NCBI GenBank assembly: GCA_012274445.1
Contig: JAAROD010000004.1
Coordinates: 1,798,001 to 1,862,000 of the forward strand
Reading direction: 5' to 3'
Source: Sclerotiophoma versabilis
Lineage: Eukaryota > Ascomycota > Dothideomycetes > Pleosporales > Didymellaceae
Length of the DNA stretch: 64,000 nucleotides
Shown here: one piece after another, positions 11,765 to 23,247 of the stretch
Layout: every line of letters begins with the position of its first letter
Numbering within the stretch: position 1 is the first letter of the stretch
Notes under the pieces: generated by a model
The model's database searches: none
Told to the model about the DNA's origin: nothing
The model's input: only the letters and a program-made list of their open reading frames with translations
Translations under genes and position numbers: made by a program

Positions 11765-13750
11765 TCACGCGTGTTCGTCGAGGCTATCATGCAGATGCCT
11801 CTGTATCCTGAGTCTGCTGGGCCCATCAAAGCTTGATAGCACTGCCAAATTCAAGATGGAGCTTTCTCGGAAAAATTGTCTTAACCTTCGCACAGATGTT
11901 GGGCTGGTCGCCAACAATTTGACGGTGGCTTGAAGTGTAGCATCGTGCATCATCTGCGATATGTGGGCCACAAGCTCGAACATCTCTTCTACCACCGCGT
12001 TACGCTCATAGTAGCCAAGACCATCGATAACAAAGATCAGCGTAATGTCCTTCGATAGCTGGCCAACGAGCCAGCTCAGTAGTTGGCGAAGCCCATTGGC
12101 GTCATGTTTGCAGGCGCTCTCAATGTTTACCTCCTGATGAAGGTCTACAAGGTCGAAAGGATACTGACACAAAAGTTGAGCAATGAAACTTCGAGTAATC
12201 GCAACACTGCCAAAGTATGGGTCATCTTCTCGGTGTTGGTCGCAGAAAAAAGCTAGCGAGATAAATCGGTCTTTCTTCCTAAAGGCTTGCGTTAAGGTTG
12301 AGCAGAACAATGTGAGAGCGGTCACACCAACCACGGCTTGACAATCGCCAAGTACGAGGAACGGGCCTGACTGAGGTGAGACGAGCCAGTTCTTGAAACG
12401 TTCGATGCTGATGATACGCTCAGTACGTCCTCGATCGGCAATCGGGACCGTTTCTTGCCTAGCACCAGAACGGCGCATGTCATCCTCCTCAATTTCCGGG
12501 GTATTCATGTAACTCCAGAGGTCAGCCGGTGTTATTGATGCCTTGTTTGGCGCATACACATGTCCATGATGAGGTACGCCGGCTGACAAAGAGGGAGTAG
12601 TCGCCTGTGCTGCCTGGGGGACAAGGACCACACCGTTTGACTCGATTCGCATCACCTTGGCTTTTTCTGCTTGATACAGAAGGGCAAACAAATGGTCGAA
12701 CATATCCAGTTTTTTGCTGATAGCTTCGACGCTGTCTCCTATCTCTACGACTTTGTCCTCAACGGTGTGCACAGCTGTGTTTGTCGTTCTGGCAACTTCC
12801 ATCAACTTCACGTCCCTTGTTCGAGATCCTTCTGCCTCTCTGCGCGAACTGTAAACATGCGAGTTACGACCCTGGTGAACGAGAGCTTCGCTCTTCAGCT
12901 TGATGTTCTCAATGCCGTAAGTTATCTCGCTCTCATAGTTGTCTCCTTGGAACATTGCGGATCCTATCTTTTTCCACGTTGGCTTAAGGTAAAAGGCAAT
13001 AACCTTCTCAATTGTTTCAAGTATCGCAGTCACCAGATTGATGCCCGCTTCTTGGACATTAAAATCTTTGGGAAAGGTTCCCAGTACGAAATTCAGCTCG
13101 ACGAATGTTTCGTTGAGGTTCCCAAGAATCAACTGTGTGTCTTGTCGCACCTTCGCGGCATATTGAACAACCTGTCACTTGTGAGCGATAGAAACCACCG
13201 GTCGGCACAGTCTCACCTCTAGCAGATTCTGTACCGTGTTGACGACCGGCGCGATCATGTCGACACTAGGTACGAATTTCACTGCCTGCACAGCAGGCTG
13301 ACTCTTGTCGGCGGCCGTCCGTCGGGCATCTTTGAGCCTGCCTCTGATCCCGGGCCCGTTCAAGTAAGCATCTTGTGCAGTCTGCAGCTGTCGCTGCACA
13401 TGTGTCCAGTTGCTCTTATCGCGGACCCTATAATTCGACTCTTGCACGACCCTGGGTTCAGTAGCTTCTTTTTGAAGCTGGGCCATGGCAGCGGGGAAGA
13501 TCTCGTTCCAGAACGGCATTGACGCTACTGCATCCGGTGCCGGAACGCTCTTAACAATATTCTGGTGCATCTTGTACGGCGGAGATCTAATGTAGCGTTG
13601 AGATCGCAAGTCAAAGTAGGCTGGAGGCCCTTCAAACGCTGGATGGTAAGCGGGGAGCCGATTCTGGATGAAGTCTATCGCAGCTGGCTGCTCAAGGATC
13701 GAACGACGAGGAGAGAATAAACTACGAGTTGAGATATTATTCTGGTCCAT
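11765..13750 (-). CDS. STAND-like NTPase with degenerate P-loop
   Basis: Exons 13750-13217 and 13171-11765 (45-nt intron), 646 aa. The N-terminal half is helical and resembles the DUF7708-type region found ahead of NACHT domains in many fungal STAND proteins (blocks NTVQNLLEVVQYAAKV, FVELNFVLGTFPKDF). A coiled-coil-prone segment follows around residues 275-325. The C-terminal half looks like an NTPase: the P-loop position reads LVLGDCQAVVGVT, lacking the GK[ST] of Walker A, while Walker B (LIFVIDGLG) is well kept. The protein stops shortly after the NTPase with no WD40, ankyrin or TPR repeats, so it is either a truncated STAND protein or an accessory one. It is head-to-head with the AAA ATPase, 422 nt apart. 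Role is unknown; this group often acts in heterokaryon incompatibility or innate immunity. Confidence 0.7.
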
Positions 13751-14172
13751 CGATGTTGCTCTTTAGGGCGACGGTGAGGTCGTAAGAAGCCCTGGAATTG
13801 AGGCGGTGCATCATCTGCGCAGCTGCCTGGGGACGGAACATCACATCTGTTCCAGGCTGTACAGTCCGACATGTTCCTTTCTCAAAACATGGTAGGAATC
13901 TCACCTACAGCTCTTGGCTGTGCTCTAGGCAATATCCGCTCAAGCGAATCCACTCATTGGTTACAACTAGACCCCCATCTAGCCCATAGCGCTTCGGGCG
14001 CGCCACCATGCCTCAAGCTCCTGGTGATTGGTTCCCAGATCTATGTAGGCTGTGGCCGGTAAGCACAAGCGGTAGGGTAATAACAGAGAGGTGTGCCTTA
14101 TGTCTTCGTACAAAGGCTGGTAGCAACCCACGCATCCTCGGGTGTTTTGACCGCGGACGACTTCGCTGAACT
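13751..14172. promoter_or_regulatory. bidirectional promoter region of the STAND/AAA pair
   Basis: 422-nt spacer between two divergent starts. It must carry both promoters. No specific motif was recognised. Confidence 0.5.
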
Positions 14173-17100
14173 ATGGCTACTGCTCAAGACCATGAGAATG
14201 GCCCGATAGCTCCTACAACTCAATCTCCGGCGGAGGTGACCTCACTGGGAGAGGATGCAGTTCAATCCGACCTATCCTCCCTTCTGTGCGAAATGAGAGC
14301 TTTGCGTCTCAAAGTTGCCAACCTGGAACGCAACAACAGCATCGCACCCCTGCGAGATGATAGCGAAGATGAACTGCCCGACCCCGATATCGAAAGCAGC
14401 ACCGATGACGAAGTTAGCTACGACCCAGTCTATGAGAAATGGAAGTTACGTCGTCAGGTGGCAAGGCAAATCATTCGCAAGTCCGACAACATGCGACGGC
14501 AGAGACACAAACCAGGAGAGGTCAATGCTCAACTCGGAGAACGCAACGCGACTAGCAGCCATGAGGAAATAGTGACGACATCAAAGGTCGATGCGGATGG
14601 CTCTATGAGCGAAACGTTCGCATTGTCACCTACGCTGAAGAAGGTCCGCTGGGCTGAGTTCAAGGCCAAGCACAGTAATGCTGCCATTGATGTACTCATC
14701 GGCAGCCCGGAAGTAGTATGGCACTCGGATGCAACGCAAAAGTCCACCTTTCCCAGGAAGCAGACAGCTCCTAATGCACGAACACCCATCGAAATCGAAG
14801 GCGAGTATGCAGGAGAACAACCTCTTCCTGAAAGGATCCGGATTAAATCTAAGCTACTTCTTCGAATTCTTGCAGACATTCAAAACGCACGCTGGCTCTA
14901 TATCGGCGCAGATTCAATTGTCTTCCTGCGTCCATACAAGCTTTTAGTATGCTATCGTCAAGAAATCCGAGGTTGGTACCAGAAGTTGCTCGAAAAGCAT
15001 GAGCATGCAATCAACGAAGGCTTGAAACTACAGGTCCATGCGGTCTCTGGGCCTATTTCTGAGGCAATCCTGGGTTCATCCACCAAGTCACAGGCTACTT
15101 GCGAGCAGGAACCACCACAGATTGTGAGTAAAGGTGGTGTTGACGAGTTAATAGACCTACCGGCCGTAGAGTCTGCTTTAGCCTTGCAGCATATGTATCC
15201 GCTCATCGATTTCTTGGAAAATTATGTGTCCGCAAGGCAGAAGTATCTCGAAAGCGAACGATGTGAAAAGGTTACGTTCCACGACCTATGGCTCTTGTTC
15301 AAGCCCGGCGACGAGATTGTTGACTCCTCAGGTAGCCAGGTGTATCGGATCACTGGAACCTCAACCCGCAGGCACGTGGCAAAACCACCCTGGAGTTTTG
15401 GCGCCCATACAGATTACACCTCACCGCCGCCGCCGCCGCCGCCACAGGTACATGTATCAACACATGCACCAATACTGAGCCCCGAACCTACGTTTGACTC
15501 TCCTCCCCCTCCTCCTCCTCCAAATAGAGCGTACTGGGAGGGCGATGACAAGCCGTTCCATATACGGTGTGCATATCTTGACACGGACGGTCATAATGTA
15601 GGACCTGTCGGAGTGAACAAATTTGTCAACGCCTTCGAAGGGGAGAAGTATGTACGAGACTTGGACGTATATCCTTTACGGCTTCGTGCGGCACTGCTCT
15701 CTGTTCCAGGATCAATTGGCACTCACGACATACCAACAATACCTCGCACTCTTCGCAGACAAATCATTGAAAGAGGCAAATACTTTATGAAGATGAGCTC
15801 AATTCGACATGTCCACTATGCTGGTCCACTATACCGAAGTCGTGAAATGCTGGACGGACAGGTGGTCATCGACAACTTACAGGCTTTTACGATGGGTGTT
15901 GACACAGAGCGCCCAAGCTTTACGCGGCTTCTAGACTCGACACCGTTGCCGCCACCAGACATACAGTTGACATTGTGCGATGCACAATGTTGCGCACACG
16001 ACGTGGTCTGGGAAGATAGCAGCATGGATGTGCGGCGAAACATACAATATCAACAAAGTCTGTTACCTATGAGTCGTGAAGAGATACCTTCGTTGGTTGC
16101 GATGCTGCGTCCTATTGCGGCACTTACGAAGCCAACAGGCCAATTCGATATTGATGAAGACGAGTATGTCATCATGTCGGATCGAGCTTTTGGCTTCGTA
16201 CTGCGGTCGCGAAAATGGGAACAACTCGATCTCGCATACATATCCGAGATCGAATATCAGCTGAGAAGCCCTTCGGACATGGTAAAATCTGGAACGGGAA
16301 GGTCGAACCAAAAGGAATCGACGAAGACAGCATTTGACGATCTTGTCCTACCTCCAGGCCACAGAAAACTGATCTTATCCCTCGTCGCGCAGCATTTTCG
16401 CGATGAGGGCCAGCAAGAAATGGACATTTTCCGAGGCAAAGGCAAGGGACTGATTTTACTTCTCCATGGAGCTCCGGGAGTTGGCAAAACAAGTACCGCT
16501 GAGGGCGTCGCGCAAGCCTTCAAACGACCGTTATTGCAGATCACTTGCGGTACGTCCATGCTCTTGGATCTACCCAGCTAGAGTCTTACTAACAATCCCA
16601 TTAGGAGATCTTGGTTCAACTGCCAAGGAAGTTGAAGAAGCGCTCGAGAGGAACTTTGCACTTGCTAGTCGCTGGGATTGCGTCTTACTTCTTGATGAGG
16701 CTGACGTGTTTCTGGCTTCCAGATCCAAAGCCATCAGCGGCGCTGATCTGAATAGAAATGCCCTGGTAGCCGGTATGGTATCCGCCGCAAAAACCCTAGC
16801 GCTTTCTAACATATCAATAGTCTTTCTGCGCGTGCTGGAGTATTACACTGGTATCCTTTTCCTTACAACAAACCGTATTGGTGACTTCGATGAAGCATTT
16901 GCGTCGCGTATACATGTCAGCCTCAAGTACCCGGCTCTTGATCGAGACTCGACGAAAGCAATCTTGAAACTAAATATTCGCCTCATCACAGAGCGCTTCA
17001 AGAAGAGCAACCGGAAGATTGAGATCGATGAATTAGAAATTGGTGCAGCCTTTCTAGGATACTGGGAGAGATACGAAAAAGCTAGGCTGAACGGGAGACA

Positions 17101-17701
17101 GATTCGTAACGCTTGTCAGACTGCTGTCGCACTTGCGGAGTTCGAAGCTCAAGGTGGCAGCCACGAGACGATCCGTGACCCTAACGCCACAGTCCAACTC
17201 AACGCTTCGCACTTCGACACTGTGTTAAGAGCGTATCTCGAATTCAATCAGTATCTTAAAGCTATACATGGGACTTTCCAGGACGAGCATGCTGGGGAGA
17301 TGGGCTGGAGAGCATTAGAAGAGACCCCGTATCCAGCAACAGTGAATCAGACACAGCAGACAATCCCAAGCGGCTTCCCTGGAAGACACCTCTATCCGCA
17401 AGTATCTCAATCATCGGCTCCATCTTGGCATGATCACCAGGCGCAAGATGATCGTCAGACCAACTATCGAGCTCAAGCGTCGTACGAACAAGTGCACCAG
17501 ACATCCCCAAGATACGCACCGCGGAATCTTGATTCATTACCCACACATCGAGCTGCCTCAGCGAGTCATGAAGTTGAGCCTGCCTGGGAAACCACTGTTG
17601 GGGCAAGCGCAGGCCACAGTGCGCCGCATTTGACAAGACCTTACAATCCAGGCCCACCACCTCAGCGTCATGAGGAGTATCAGACAGAGAGAAGATACTG
17701 A
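14173..17701 (+). CDS. large AAA+ ATPase (DUF7025-type fungal family)
   Basis: Exons 14173-16549, 16605-16772 and 16821-17701; 1141 aa. The second intron (48 nt) has no stop and keeps the frame, so an unspliced reading inserts 16 residues; splicing restores NALVAVFLRVLEYYTG, which fits the family. Order: acidic coiled-coil-prone N-terminus (about residues 30-120), a central DUF7025-like region (RIRCAYLDTDG-type block near residue 470) interrupted by two proline runs (about residues 417-423 and 444-450), then one AAA module with Walker A GAPGVGKT (766-773), Walker B VLLLDEAD and sensor-1 ILFLTTNR. The tail of about 150 residues is Gln/His/Pro-rich and disordered. The family is widespread in filamentous fungi with unknown function. 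Its divergent STAND neighbour may be co-regulated. Confidence 0.88.
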
Positions 17702-17916
17702 GCATTCATTGGCCTTCTCTGGCAGACATGCTGACTTGCTGACATTCTATTACAAACTGTGAGTCAGTAGACTTCTAGGCTGAATAACCGAATGAAGCTT
17801 GTGGTCGTCAATTTCTTCTGAACCCCGTACAATCAAATTAAGCAATTTTTTGAGACCATAACGGAGACAACGTGAGCTAGGTTACTTGGTCTTTCTACAT
17901 TAAGCTTATTTCTACT

Positions 17917-19000
17917 CTACACTTCTGGCACCTCGTCGGCCCAGGGAATACTCGATTGTGCACCAGCCTTCTGCACTGTCATGGAAGCAGCACAGTTGGC
18001 GTGTGCGATTGCTGCATCAAGATCGAAGTTGGAACCTCGAGAGATCGATTTCCAGTGTGCCACAGCAACAGTGTATGCACCAGCAAAAGTGTCACCAGCT
18101 GCTGTTGTGTCTACAACCTTTACTTTACGCGCTGGCACAATGCGGCCGTTCTTGGATTCGGCTTGTTGCTTAGCAGTCTGGTAAAAAACGCCCTGATTGG
18201 AGTGTTAGTGTACAGATCACATGCCGTGAGAAGAGTAACGTACCTCGCCACCGAGAGTGATGATCACATTCTGTACACCACGAGAAATGAATACAGCTGC
18301 GACCTTGTCCCACGAGGTTGGGTTCTCAATCCCAGAGAGGATTGCGGCCTCGGTCTCGTTCACAATCAAGTGACCAAGGCCCTCGTACGCTTCTGCTGGA
18401 AGTGGGATGGCTGGTGCAGGGTTGATAATGGTCTCGACACCCTTCTGGCGCGCAGCCTTCATGTTGTGTAATACCTTGAGTTGTTCAGCCAGATGTAAAG
18501 TATAATTTTAATGTCCAGGTGATACGTACGACTTCCAAAGGCAGCTCGAGTTGAAACAAAGCCACACTTGCGTCATTATCGACCAGATCTTTGACTTCAA
18601 CGTCGTAGTTCGCACCAGGGCAAAACATGATCCTGTTCTCGCCGGTGCTTGTCTCGACGATGATGACTGCGACTCCGGTCTTCTTTCCTTTCAAGATCTT
18701 GACAGCATCTGTCTTCAATCCATCCTTCTGCAGGCTCTTCAAAAAGCCTTCATGAAACTCATCATCTCCAACAGCTCCGACCATGCGGACCTCGATATCA
18801 GAAGCCTTGTCCTCGGACGCTTGCTGCTGTGTTCGAGAGAGACGCGCGCACGCGACAGCCTGGTTAGCGCCTTTCCCACCGTACCCGATGTCGAAAGATT
18901 CGCTGGTCAACGTTTCACCTGCCACTGGCACACGAGAGGTACGGGTGACGAGATCAACGTTGAGTGACCCAATGACTGAGATGACTGCTTTCGAACTCAT
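17917..19000 (-). CDS. rbk1: ribokinase (PfkB family)
   Basis: Phosphorylates D-ribose to ribose-5-phosphate using ATP, in the cytosol. Exons 19000-18530, 18474-18244 and 18192-17917; 325 aa, the typical ribokinase length. It has the N-terminal GSLNVDLV strand with the substrate-binding GGKGANQAVA motif, the central IVNETEAAIL (the NxxE motif) and the C-terminal DTTAAGDTFAGAY signature with Asp268 as catalytic base. Both introns are phase 0. The ATG at 19000 (MSSKAV) is preferred over 19051 because homologous ribokinases begin at this point. Tail-to-tail with the AAA ATPase gene, about 215 nt apart. Confidence 0.94.
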
Positions 19001-19363
19001 TCTGATATTGTTGGGGATGAAGGTGGAAGTAGGGTGATCAAAGCTCTTCAAATTTAGGAATCTACACTAGACCCAGAAGAAGTAGCTCAGCCGACCGGTT
19101 GGGTAATTGCGATTCAGCACTGTCCACCATCGTTCTTCACATTCCTGCCCTTGTATTTAGTACGCGTCTTCTGATATGTCCTAATAGTGGAGATTGCTTT
19201 GATTGTCAAGGCAAAAATCCAAAACTCTAGCAATGCAAAGCGAATGACGTCACCGAGGCCAATCTCCAAACGAAACCCTCGATTTGATCCGTCTTCAACT
19301 GCTCTGCAACATCAAACAACTATCCGGCTCTGAATGCAGGAGAACTATGAGAATCTGTTAAAT
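19001..19363. other. intergenic
   Basis: Ribokinase promoter region on the minus strand. Nothing else recognised. Confidence 0.5.
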
Positions 19364-19624
19364 CTACAACATAGAAACCCCGTGTCTTTTTTTGACCTCA
19401 ATAACATGGGTGTTATTGTGCGCCCCCGCACCTGGTCCACCCTTCACACCAACTGCGACCTGAACCTCGAAACCCCACCGTTTCGTGCGTTCTTCGGCCA
19501 TATTTGCAGCTTCTTGTTCTAGTCCTGATGCTGCCTCTGCAAGTTTGCCACCGACTGCAGTAAGCTCGCCGCCCAGCTTTGCGAGCTCTGCAGCAAGAGC
19601 GAGAAGGTTGTCAGGTGTTGTCAT
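19364..19624 (-). CDS. small Ala/Leu-rich helical protein, doubtful
   Basis: An 86-aa ORF from the ATG at 19624 (an in-frame ATG at 19657 would add 11). It encodes an amphipathic Ala/Leu/Glu-rich helix (LLALAAELAKLGGELTAVG and following) and then a Gly-rich turn and a short beta-like end. The composition looks protein-like rather than random, but I recognise no family. It could also be the last exon of a longer gene reading in from 19820. Confidence 0.35.
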   Translation of the reverse strand: MTTPDNLLALAAELAKLGGELTAVGGKLAEAASGLEQEAANMAEERTKRWGFEVQVAVGVKGGPGAGAHNNTHVIEVKKRHGVSML

Positions 19625-19657
19625 TGGGCTTAACTTCAAGGTTGTAGATGGGGTCAC

Positions 19658-20762
19658 CTGCTATAGTGATTATGGCCGTAGATATAAAGTTGCGGAAGTC
19701 AATGATCTCTTGGTCGGAGACGATCTCGCAGTTGCGTATGTGCGCAAATGTCAGCGTTCGAGAAGAAACGTAAAGCTGTGCTTGCTCTGGGTCTGTATCT
19801 TGAGAGTTTGAGCGATTCAATTATAGTGGACTCATGGAAGTGCTACTTGTTCGTTCGTTTGCGTTGCCATCAGTGCATCACATTGGTACCTGTGAACGTT
19901 CAACAGCGGAGGTCGACAACGCAAGAGCATAGGGTCGATTGGCCCAAGTTAACAACGTTGCACGATATCATTGACATAAATTTTTCTTTGGTCGCGCAAC
20001 GGTATTCAGAATCGATTTTAGATTCCTGTCACAAACGCAGGCGCAGCCTGAGTAGGACTGTTTCTGTCATCCTCACATTTTTGGCCTCAGAAAACTCGAT
20101 GCTTAAGGATCACTTTGGGTTGGCTCTATTTAGCACACAATCTAGGATGTGATGTTTGTGTCGTGCACCGAAGCAACATTGCTTGTGTAGACACTGTAAC
20201 CGGCCTGTAATTTGAAAGGGACTTCGCCCGTCAATCAAAGACTCAAGAGAACACCGCCCCAGGATTACAGAAGAGTATGAATACTACATGATCTTCCTGG
20301 TCATCGATAGTCCCCGTGATGGAGTCCAAAAGCAGACACAGGTTTACGTGTATGCTGGAGCGTTCGTCGAGAGAGCAGACTATCTCGTGACGAAGACAAA
20401 CGAGAATGATACAACTATGGATCTGCAACGGAAGAGGCGCGTTATCAAGGGATTTAGGGGTGTAGCAGAGGAACCAAACGAGCCTATGCGAGACATCATG
20501 ACACATGACATTGCAGACAAACTTTAGCTTTGCCAAAAGAACACGCGAGCAAAGACTTCAAACTGAACCGGAAGTAAATAATTGTATATAGTCACCTCAC
20601 ACGTTGCCTGAACATGAAACAATACTGCGATGAAAACCTTTGGAACTCATCACATCGCTTTGTTTGAGCATGAAGTCTGCAACCCTCACCTCAAAGGAGT
20701 TTGTGCCCTGGCAAAGTCGTGCATGAACATCATAGAGCGATTATGACAGACGCAAAGAAGCT
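19658..20762. other. intergenic, no supported gene
   Basis: ORFs of 69-134 aa occur on both strands (for example 19748-20152 plus, 20243-20536 minus), but none shows a domain, signal peptide or convincing codon use. Confidence 0.4.
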
Positions 20763-21068
20763 TCAATACGCTTCACTCGGTAAATCCTTCACTTTGTCCG
20801 CCATCTTCTCGATCTCTTCGTCTTCTACGTTCAGCAGGTCAATACGTCTGCGAGCCTCTGCAACGCTTAGTTTGAGAGCTTCGAGCATATCTTCTTTTTT
20901 GTCAAGCTTCAAGTCCGGTAGCTTACGTGAGTACCTGTGGGTTGTGGCCATGCTGCGCAAGACCGAAGGGTGCATGTAGCCTAGTGTTGGCAATCCGGTT
21001 TGAGGTATAGTCATTATGTTGGTATCGTTGGGCAACTGCGATGGAGGCAGGCCACGAGAACGAAACAT
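20763..21068 (-). CDS. small coiled-coil protein, hypothetical
   Basis: 101 aa if started at 21068; a second ATG at 21014 (MTIPQTG) is possible. The C-terminal half is a charged heptad-like helix (EDMLEALKLSVAEARRRIDL and following) with a lysine- and glutamate-rich end. I recognise no family. It may be a complete small protein or the final exon of a longer one. The composition supports coding. Confidence 0.4.
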   Translation of the reverse strand: MFRSRGLPPSQLPNDTNIMTIPQTGLPTLGYMHPSVLRSMATTHRYSRKLPDLKLDKKEDMLEALKLSVAEARRRIDLLNVEDEEIEKMADKVKDLPSEAY

Positions 21069-21207
21069 GAGTAGCGCAAAGATTGAACATGTGGAATGCG
21101 GCGTTTACAAAATCTTCCATTCTTATATTGGCAATGAAGCATCTCATTCCATGTCATGTTTGCCTCTAAGCACTGTCGTTAATCACAACGATGCCATTCA
21201 CACACGC

Positions 21208-22425
21208 TCATGCCCTTGAGTCATTCCTCATCTGCTTTAGCATAGCCAGCGTCCTGCTTTTGTCCCAACCTTCCTTTAGCCCCCTCAATAGCAAATCTTG
21301 CTCACTGTCTGGCGCCATTCCTGCAGTTTCCGGTACCCTTCTGTCCAAGTTGGTTGGGAAGGGGTAGCCCTCTGCAACGTGGCTTACGAAAGCCTTGACC
21401 TCCTCACTCATACCCTCCTTCTTGTGCCTCTCTGCTAGAGCATCCCACGTCGTCTCTATCAATGGTAGGCTGTCGATCATCTCCATCGGCTTTCCAAATG
21501 CACTTGAGATCTGCAACAGATTGGCAGAGCGTTGAACATCAGCCGACGTATTAGAGCCAGCGGCGTGGAAGAGTGCAGGATTGAAGAACAGCCCATCACC
21601 TTTTTCAAGCGGAACACTGACGTAAGTCTCCAGGAAGTAGTCCTGGAACTCCTTAAGGCGGTATGCCATGTACCCTTCTTCGAACTTCTGACTGAACGGT
21701 AGCAGCCTTGTTGGCCCGGACTCGAGCGGCATATCACTGTGCGCCACGGCGCCCTGTAGCGTCATGAACTGACTGGCAACTTGCAGTGCCTTAGGAAACT
21801 TCTCGCATGACTCTGCGCTTTGGAAGCCGATATGGTAGTCTCGGTGACTAATCTGTGCTGTGCCGCCAGGACGCACAATGTTGACTTGCGCTGTGAGGCG
21901 GTGGTGCGGTCCCAACCAAGCTGAGGAGACGACTGGGAGCCAAGGGTTGGAGTAGTAATCAATGAAGGTAGAAGGATCCGCTAGACAGTGTTTGGATAAG
22001 GAATTCCAGATACGCGAGTTGGATCCAGAAGCTGCGAAGTGGTCGCCTTTCTTGCCAGATTGCTGCGCCTCTTGCTCGATGATAGAGGAGTAAACATCAT
22101 TTACTTTTTCAATCAGGCGCAGATCAGTATACATGTATTTTGTGGCGAAAACACCCGGTCCGTAAAGAAGAATGTGGTACCATTCGTCTTGCAAAGCGGA
22201 AAGCTGGTCTGCGGTATAGGACGAGAAGGTTGAGAGCTTATAAATGGGAACGTTCTTGACAAGGTGACTTGCTAAAGGATAGCAGATCGGAAGAGACTCG
22301 GTCGTTAAGATCTTGAAATCAGCCAAAGAAGGAGGTTTGGTTGTAGAGAAGACTCGAGGTCCGACCGGGGGCGTATTTGTGTGGCCATTGGTAGCGCCAT
22401 TTGTCTCACTTGTCGTGATCTCCAT
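21208..22425 (-). CDS. phytanoyl-CoA dioxygenase (PhyH) family protein
   Basis: Putative Fe(II)/2-oxoglutarate-dependent oxygenase, intronless, 405 aa from the ATG at 22425 (MEITTSE; an in-frame ATG at 22449 adds 8). The facial triad is visible: HRD in QISHRDYHIGFQ gives His and Asp, and the distal His is in FFNPALFHAAGSN. A later Arg (DVQRSANLLQIS) could bind 2-oxoglutarate. Family members hydroxylate acyl-CoAs or tailor fungal secondary metabolites. It lies about 2.6 kb from the A-T-TE enzyme, with only the secreted repeat protein between, so participation in that locus is possible but unproven. Confidence 0.82.
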   Translation of the reverse strand: MEITTSETNGATNGHTNTPPVGPRVFSTTKPPSLADFKILTTESLPICYPLASHLVKNVPIYKLSTFSSYTADQLSALQDEWYHILLYGPGVFATKYMYTDLRLIEKVNDVYSSIIEQEAQQSGKKGDHFAASGSNSRIWNSLSKHCLADPSTFIDYYSNPWLPVVSSAWLGPHHRLTAQVNIVRPGGTAQISHRDYHIGFQSAESCEKFPKALQVASQFMTLQGAVAHSDMPLESGPTRLLPFSQKFEEGYMAYRLKEFQDYFLETYVSVPLEKGDGLFFNPALFHAAGSNTSADVQRSANLLQISSAFGKPMEMIDSLPLIETTWDALAERHKKEGMSEEVKAFVSHVAEGYPFPTNLDRRVPETAGMAPDSEQDLLLRGLKEGWDKSRTLAMLKQMRNDSRA

Positions 22426-23247
22426 GATGTTGTGTGAAAACTTAAACAATTACAATGATGGTGACCGAGGGTTTCGAGCTCGTAGGTTTCCTCTTAACCT
22501 AATAAGTGGGTGCAATGAAGGCAATTTTGCCCGTTCTATAATCGGACCTTTCTACCGGATCGAATAGGCGTTTCAAGTGCATGAAAGAATTCAGGCATCT
22601 GCTTTTCCGGAATTTCAATCAGTATCTGCAGAAGACAAGCACACTACTCGCAAGTGTAAGCTCGCATCAACTTCGAGGCCAGTCGCAAAGCTCGTCTTAG
22701 CTAAAGTGGGGTTGCTCGGCTTCTGCGGGGTCTTAGCACATATAACCGGAATGTGCTCATATCATCCAAAACGCGACATGTCCAGTATTGGAGACATGTG
22801 ACGATTGAATTTGCATATTAATTCGTTGCAGTAGGCGATTTCGCCATCTCACATAGGACGCTGGTCTTGAGCAAGGAGTTGTCGCTGACCTCGGAAGTGA
22901 AAGCGGGGCACACTAGCCGACGAAATCAAGTTCCTCATTATTACGCTCAGGTACCGATGTCATGACTTCATACGGCGTCTGTGCAAAACAGGCTGTTTTA
23001 GAGCCCTTGCTCCTATCTAGTGGAAAACAATTTCATGTTGCAACTCCTGCATTGCTGGAGAACTTAAGCACCCTTCACCCATCACCCGCCGTAACCTCGA
23101 ACAGCTGCGAGAGGCAGATCTTTCTTGGACCAGCCCGTAACCATGTGATCGCTCCCAGCGAACGATAGGGTTTCTATCAACTCAGAGTTGTATCCTGAGG
23201 GCTTACATCGCCTTCGCGATCTAAATCGAATCGATTCCGGCTCAGAT
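22426..23247. other. intergenic
   Basis: Upstream of the PhyH gene and downstream of the repeat protein. No gene recognised; the short plus-strand ORFs (22577-22801, 22962-23168) have no supporting features. Confidence 0.45.
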
